Below, in pieces: positions 7,476-10,587 of a stretch of DNA of 10,587 nt. This DNA is from Halanaerobium sp051746665 (lineage in GTDB: Bacteria > Bacillota > Halanaerobiia > Halanaerobiales > Halanaerobiaceae): assembly GCA_051746665.1 (NCBI GenBank), contig JBNJFG010000073.1:1-10587 (forward strand), written 5' to 3'. Each line of letters opens with the position of its first letter. Position 1 is the first letter of the stretch. Both the position numbers and the translations under genes were made by a program. The notes beneath the pieces were generated by a model, which was given only the letters and a program-made list of their open reading frames with translations, was not told the DNA's origin and searched no databases.

Positions 7476-7497
7476 ACCTTAAATCTGGATTTGTAAT

Positions 7498-9918
7498 TTA
7501 AGCAGTTTCTTCTTCAAATTTAGTTCTCTGTATTATATCTTCCTGAAGTTCATCATTAAGTGGAGCAAAAAAAGCACTATAACCTGCTACCCTTACCATT
7601 AAATCTCTATAATTTTCAGGATTTTTTTGGGCATCAAGCAGAGTTTCTGTTCCTACTACATTAAACTGAACATGATACTGTTTGTTTTGGAATAAAGTTT
7701 TGACAAGTGCATAGACTCTTTTTTTACCTTCAACTGTTTTTAAAGTGCTTGGACTTAACCGTATATTAAATATTGCACCTTTTTGGAACCAGATGCTGGG
7801 CAGTTTACTAACTGAATTAATTGCTGCTACTGCACCATTTCTTTCGGCTCCAGTTGAGGGTGAAACACCATTGTTGATTGGTTTTTTTGCTTTACGACCA
7901 TTTGGTAAAGCACCCACAAAATTACCAAAGGCAACATTTCCAGTTACTGAACTCTGACTGAGTGAATAAGTTCCAGGTACTGGACCCTCACCATAACGAG
8001 AATTTTTATATTCATTATGCATAGTAGATCCCATAAAATCATTAATTTCAACTGTCCATTTATCAGCTTTATCATTATCATTTCCAAATTTAGGTGTTTT
8101 GTTTTTTAATAATTCCTGTATTTCAGGTCCTGTAGGAGTTGTCTTTATATCTTCAAAATTAGTTTCTAGGGCATGTTCCAGTTCTTCTAAAGTAATCCAA
8201 TTATTATCAAAAACAGCTGTTTCGATTGCTGCAAGTGAATCTCCAGCACTCATTGCTCCAACGGTTGGACCTCCATCTGCAGAATAAATTGAGCCTCCTT
8301 CAATAAGTGATTTAGCTCTGCCAATACAATCTTCGATTAATGATGATCGAAAAGCATTAATATCATGTTGTTTATGGACTTCATCATTCATGTGCTCTAC
8401 TTCTACAGCCAGATCCATATAATAGTGCAATTGTTTTTTAAAAGCTTTCATAATTTCATTCATATTTTTAAAATCACTAAGTTTGCCTTCACCTTTTAGA
8501 ATTTGAATTCCACTTTCTGGATCTTTACCATTATTAATAGTTAGTTCAAATATTTTTGCTGTATTAATCCAGGCTCCTTTAGCAGCAAAATCCCACTTGC
8601 CCGGTATTGAAGCTTCTATACACCCAACAGGTGCCCAGTTATGAAGATCGTCATCTTTGATTCCCATATTTTTAAGAATTCTCATTACACCAAGATCATT
8701 ATATAGAGCGGGTTGTCCACCTGAATGATTATCTACAACTTCTAAAGCTCTGTGCATAAATTCTTCATCTGTACCTTCAAACCATTTTAGTGAGACTGAT
8801 GGTTTTGGTAATCCCATTTCTTCTGTGGCGTTTAATACTAAATATGTTAATTCATTGACTGCATCTTTTCCATCAATAGTCTGACCGCCTATAGCTAGAT
8901 TTTCTGCCATATGATAACCAGGGAAAAATTTAGCTCCACCCCAGGGTCTCAGCTTATTAACTTCATTTGCTTTAATGAAAAATGATTCAATAATTTCTTG
9001 AGCTTTTTCGGCAGTGATTCTACCAGCTTTTAAATCAGCCTGGTAATATGGATAAAGATATTGATCAAATCTACCCAAAGATATTGCATGCCCATTAGTT
9101 TCTATCTGAATTGCAAGATGTACAAACCAAACTGCCTGTACTGCCTGCCAAAAAGTTTTTGGTTTCTCGGCCGGGACAACTCTACAATTTTCAACCATTT
9201 CTAAGAGCTCTGTTTTTCTATGCTGATCGTTAACTTCAGCACTTAAATTTTCAAGTTTTTCAGCAAATCTATGAGAGAAGTCTATTACAGCTTTATTTGT
9301 TTTAATAACGGAATCTAAAAACCACTTTTTCTTAACTGCACCTGGTTCTTTTAAATCTAATTTTGATAATTCATTTTCTGCTTTTTTAATATACCCGTTC
9401 AATCCATTTTCCAGTACAATTTCATAATCTGGAAGTATATTACCAAGACCACCTTCAGAAACCCAGCCTTCATCAATTGCTCCCATATCCCAGGCTTTTT
9501 TTGCCTCATCAGATATCAAGTTTTTTAAATTTTTTAGAACAGTTTTACCCTGCCAGTAATCAATTATTTCTCTTAATTCATTTTCAGTTTTTTTAGTATA
9601 ATTAAAATCATCATTTGGGCGTTCATTAAAGTAATAAGGTTCACCATTTAATTCTTCTTCAATCCATTCTACAGAATATTCTGGAAAAACTGGTGCTGAT
9701 CTAGGACTGCTCGCCTGATTACCAACAATAAGTTCTCCCGGGCGAATATATATACTCATATTTTCTAAAACTTCTTTGAATGATTCAGCCCTCCTCAATA
9801 CTATAGGACTACCTTCACTTTTTTTCATAGACTCAGTAAAATATCTGGCTCTTTCTGTACATATTTCTGGTGTAGTATCTAATAATTCATTTCTAAGCCT
9901 TTGAGTTCTTTTTGTCAT
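7498..9918 (-). CDS. Glycyl radical enzyme, glycerol/diol dehydratase-like (substrate unknown)
   Basis: An 806-residue, oxygen-sensitive cytoplasmic enzyme of the PFL-like superfamily. The N-terminal PFL domain spans about residues 1-660 and the C-terminal glycine-radical domain about 680-806. The catalytic thiyl is Cys433 in PVGCIEAS and the radical glycine is Gly779 in RVAGYSAFF. Glu435, two residues after the Cys, is the base conserved in the dehydratase, choline-lyase and decarboxylase lineages; pyruvate formate-lyase instead has a Cys-Cys pair, so PFL activity is unlikely. His277 in TNGHAISLGRFDQY also matches the dehydratase group. In glycerol dehydratase I expect Pro after Cys-Val-Glu, whereas here it is Ala436, so the pocket may differ. 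The chain begins MTKRTQRLRNELLD with no extra microcompartment-targeting segment. ATG 9918 has a perfect AAGGAGGA at 9926-9933. It is the first gene after the main promoter and is paired with its activase. Likely chemistry is water elimination from a polyol or deoxysugar-derived diol taken up by the importer. Other C-O or C-C lyase activities cannot be excluded. Confidence 0.92.
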   Translation of the reverse strand: MTKRTQRLRNELLDTTPEICTERARYFTESMKKSEGSPIVLRRAESFKEVLENMSIYIRPGELIVGNQASSPRSAPVFPEYSVEWIEEELNGEPYYFNERPNDDFNYTKKTENELREIIDYWQGKTVLKNLKNLISDEAKKAWDMGAIDEGWVSEGGLGNILPDYEIVLENGLNGYIKKAENELSKLDLKEPGAVKKKWFLDSVIKTNKAVIDFSHRFAEKLENLSAEVNDQHRKTELLEMVENCRVVPAEKPKTFWQAVQAVWFVHLAIQIETNGHAISLGRFDQYLYPYYQADLKAGRITAEKAQEIIESFFIKANEVNKLRPWGGAKFFPGYHMAENLAIGGQTIDGKDAVNELTYLVLNATEEMGLPKPSVSLKWFEGTDEEFMHRALEVVDNHSGGQPALYNDLGVMRILKNMGIKDDDLHNWAPVGCIEASIPGKWDFAAKGAWINTAKIFELTINNGKDPESGIQILKGEGKLSDFKNMNEIMKAFKKQLHYYMDLAVEVEHMNDEVHKQHDINAFRSSLIEDCIGRAKSLIEGGSIYSADGGPTVGAMSAGDSLAAIETAVFDNNWITLEELEHALETNFEDIKTTPTGPEIQELLKNKTPKFGNDNDKADKWTVEINDFMGSTMHNEYKNSRYGEGPVPGTYSLSQSSVTGNVAFGNFVGALPNGRKAKKPINNGVSPSTGAERNGAVAAINSVSKLPSIWFQKGAIFNIRLSPSTLKTVEGKKRVYALVKTLFQNKQYHVQFNVVGTETLLDAQKNPENYRDLMVRVAGYSAFFAPLNDELQEDIIQRTKFEEETA

Positions 9919-9956
9919 TTTCTTTTCCTCCTTAACTTTATAAGATCTAGTTTTTT

Positions 9957-9984
9957 AGTATAAATGTAATTGATTACATTTGAA
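9957..9984 (-). promoter_or_regulatory. Weak second promoter candidate overlapping the downstream operator
   Basis: On the minus strand, TTCAAA (9979-9984), a 16-base spacer and TATACT (9957-9962). The second operator fills the spacer, so a bound regulator would block it. The -10 is good (five of six) but the -35 is poor (four of six). It would give a leader of only about 30 bases. It may be real or chance. Confidence 0.3.
9962..9981 (-). promoter_or_regulatory. LacI-type operator, downstream copy
   Basis: AAATGTAATTGATTACATTT reads on the plus strand. The two ten-base halves are complementary at nine of ten positions, differing only at the centre. The half site TGTAAT suits LacI-family proteins, and 18 of the 20 bases recur exactly at 10137-10154. 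It lies 37 bases upstream of the glycyl radical enzyme ATG, within its leader. Confidence 0.72.
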
Positions 9985-9986
9985 TC

Positions 9987-10020
9987 AAAAAAATATAAAT
10001 ATAGCTATATCTATATTTAT
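9987..10020 (-). terminator. Attenuator-like AU hairpin and U-tract in the leader
   Basis: Arms 9995-10004 and 10011-10020 are perfectly complementary over ten pairs with a six-base loop. On the minus strand one A and seven Ts follow (9993-9987). The shape is that of an intrinsic terminator placed between promoter and gene, but the stem is almost all A-U and may be too weak to stop polymerase. It could equally be a coincidence of AT-rich sequence. Confidence 0.3.
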
Positions 10021-10136
10021 CTTAAAACTATTCGAACTTTTAAAATTAGTTAAATAACAAATTTGAATTGCCAAATATAAGCATTTATAGGATATTTGTT
10101 AAGAATTAAAAAATATTTAAAATTATCTGTCAGTTG

Positions 10137-10154
10137 ATGTAATTGATTACATTT
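10137..10154 (-). promoter_or_regulatory. LacI-type operator over the main transcription start
   Basis: ATGTAATTGATTACATTT on the plus strand, identical over 18 bases and in the same orientation as the copy at 9964-9981. It begins four bases downstream of the -10 box and covers the predicted start point (about 10151), the classic position for repression. The centre-to-centre distance to the other copy is 173 bases. It resembles a catabolite (CcpA) site but lacks the central CG, so the local LacI protein is the more likely ligand. Confidence 0.75.
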
Positions 10155-10157
10155 AGA

Positions 10158-10186
10158 ATTATAAACTAAATTTTTTTAATTGTCAA
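10158..10186 (-). promoter_or_regulatory. Main promoter of the operon
   Basis: A perfect vegetative promoter on the minus strand: TTGACA (10181-10186), a 17-base spacer, and TATAAT (10158-10163). The predicted start near 10151 gives a leader of about 230 bases to the glycyl radical enzyme. It lies directly downstream of the terminator of the aldolase remnant, marking a clean operon boundary, and an operator overlaps the start. Confidence 0.82.
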
Positions 10187-10205
10187 GTAATTTTCTAAAT
10201 AATTT

Positions 10206-10268
10206 AAAAAATCACATTTTATGCCCCCGGCTAACAATTATAATTTTATTTGAGAGACATAAAATGTG
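10206..10268 (-). terminator. Intrinsic terminator after the aldolase remnant
   Basis: Arms CATAAAATGTG (10258-10268) and CACATTTTATG (10213-10223) give eleven perfect pairs. On the minus-strand RNA the stem extends five more pairs (10253-10257 with 10224-10228) using G-C and G-U pairs; the plus-strand RNA cannot form these. Six Ts follow on the minus strand (10211-10206). The strand bias of the stem and the T-run support termination of leftward transcription coming from the aldolase remnant. The loop, about 24 bases, is longer than usual. Confidence 0.6.
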
Positions 10269-10312
10269 TTGTGCTAGATTTACTTTTTAGATATTAATTC
10301 TAGGGTGATTAA

Positions 10313-10489
10313 TTATCTAGCCTGTCCGTAATGTTTGAATTTTTCCTGCATTTTTACCATTTCCTGATCATCTAAAATTACTGGTTCACCAATTGCTCTG
10401 GCTCGATAATATGTTTCTGCTACATATTCTAATTCTTCAGCTGTGTTAAATGCATTTTCTATGCAGTCTGCTCCAGTTAAGAGTCCATC
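10313..10489 (-). pseudogene. C-terminal remnant of a class II (L-fuculose-phosphate-type) aldolase
   Basis: An open stretch of 58 codons ending at TAA 10313-10315 reads DGLLTGADCIENAFNTAEEL, then EYVAETYYRARAIGEPVILD, then QEMVKMQEKFKHYGQ. This is the ordinary C-terminal end of class II fuculose-phosphate aldolases, where a His-Gly-Leu-Leu motif (HGLLTGA) is followed by the AFNTAEE helix. Here the His position reads Asp (GAT for CAT). Just before it is an in-frame TAA (10496-10498), and the upstream sequence does not resemble an aldolase. The N-terminal two thirds, with the phosphate-binding loop and most zinc ligands, are missing, so the remnant cannot be active. No start codon with a ribosome-binding site is seen. 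It is probably the relic of a gene cut by insertion or rearrangement at about 10490. An intact relative begins at the other end of the window (98-1). Confidence 0.75.
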
Positions 10490-10495
10490 TGTAAT

Positions 10496-10585
10496 TTAAC
10501 TTTCATAAACAGGCGAAAATTTGGATTCAATAAACTCAGAAAAAGTGCTTTTTGAATAAAAAGCAATCAAAATACTAAAAAAGGC
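10496..10585 (-). CDS. Unidentified C-terminal reading frame at the right edge
   Basis: Twenty-nine open codons enter from the right edge and end at TAA 10496-10498, in the same frame as the aldolase remnant and only six bases before it. The tail reads FSILIAFYSKSTFSEF then IESKFSPVYES. I do not recognise it; it is too short to assign. Its stop lies almost on the junction with the aldolase relic, as happens when a transposase gene ends within the terminal repeat of an insertion sequence, but no repeat can be confirmed because the other end is outside the window. It may also be a chance open frame. Confidence 0.3.
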   Translation of the reverse strand, partial: AFFSILIAFYSKSTFSEFIESKFSPVYES

Positions 10586-10587
10586 TG

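Larger units (their letters stand above)
9919..10312. other. 394-base regulatory region upstream of the glycyl radical enzyme
   Basis: This is the only gene-free stretch over 300 bases. From right to left (minus-strand order) it holds the hairpin terminator after the aldolase remnant, the main promoter, an operator on its start point, a leader of about 230 bases with an AU-only hairpin and U-tract, a second identical operator, and the ribosome-binding site of the glycyl radical enzyme. A weak complementary pair in the leader (AACAAAT near 10056 and ATTTGTT near 10094) is also seen. I recognise no known riboswitch and no convincing small gene. Confidence 0.75.

Noticed and set aside
7745..8287. 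Plus-strand open frames at 7745-7957 and 8099-8287, and similar ones at 1894-2094, 3395-3700 and 5540-5731
   Set aside because: They lie wholly antisense to well-supported genes, resemble no family I know and lack ribosome-binding sites; they are frame shadows.
7498..9918. Annotation of the glycyl radical enzyme as pyruvate formate-lyase (pflB/pflD)
   Set aside because: It has a single Cys433 followed by Ile-Glu rather than the adjacent Cys-Cys of PFL, and its activase carries the two-cluster ferredoxin insert not found in PFL activase.
7498..9918. Microcompartment-associated propanediol dehydratase
   Set aside because: There is no N-terminal targeting extension on the enzyme, and no shell protein, aldehyde dehydrogenase or phosphotransacylase gene in the window.
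10540..10553. AAAAAG-TG-CTTTTT inverted repeat near the right edge
   Set aside because: Short, low-complexity and inside a possible reading frame; no T-run placement suggests a terminator.
1..10587. CRISPR arrays, tRNA or rRNA genes, phage or defence genes
   Set aside because: I saw no spaced direct repeats, no tRNA-like cloverleaf and no relevant protein motifs on either strand.

Overview
The window is strongly AT-rich, with Gram-positive-style ribosome-binding sites (GGAGG, AAGGAGG), GTG as well as ATG starts, and every gene on the minus strand. The sugar-binding protein has an ordinary signal peptide and no lipobox cysteine. That fits a cell with an outer membrane and periplasm better than a monoderm Firmicute. 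Low GC, Firmicute-like translation signals, a diderm-type binding protein and strict-anaerobe enzymes together suggest an anaerobic fermenter of the Halanaerobiales (Halanaerobium-like) type. The genus is inference only.

Layout, read in the direction of transcription (right to left). The right edge (10587-10490) holds the end of an unidentified reading frame. It abuts, at about 10490, a headless C-terminal remnant of a class II (L-fuculose-phosphate-type) aldolase (10489-10313). A strong hairpin with a U-tract (10268-10206) closes that unit. A consensus promoter follows (TTGACA-N17-TATAAT, 10186-10158), with an 18-bp near-palindromic operator over its start point (10154-10137) and an identical second copy 173 bp downstream (9981-9964). 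Then come a glycyl radical enzyme (9918-7498), its radical-SAM activase (7462-6479), a LacI-family regulator (6386-5376), a ribose-type ABC importer (ATPase 5375-3876, permease 3876-2893, binding protein 2754-1780), an FGGY sugar kinase (1629-142) and the start of a second class II aldolase that runs off the left edge (98-1).

The set reads as one catabolic unit. The importer would bring in an unphosphorylated sugar or polyol. The glycyl radical enzyme, armed by its activase, would eliminate water (or make a related C-O cleavage). The FGGY kinase would phosphorylate the resulting keto or deoxy sugar, and the aldolase would split it into a triose phosphate and a small carbonyl compound. The LacI protein probably senses the substrate and acts on the twin operators. 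The GRE keeps the catalytic Cys433, Glu435 and Gly779 of the glycerol/propanediol dehydratase-like group, but it has no N-terminal extension for a microcompartment and no shell or aldehyde dehydrogenase genes lie nearby. Its substrate cannot be read from the sequence. A radical-based route for a sugar, sugar alcohol or deoxysugar is the most interesting possibility here.

Other oddities are a LacI hinge Phe where the family usually has Leu, paired with operators lacking the usual central CpG; a 14-bp exact inverted repeat bracketing the binding-protein gene; and an AU-only hairpin plus U-tract in the long leader of the GRE mRNA.
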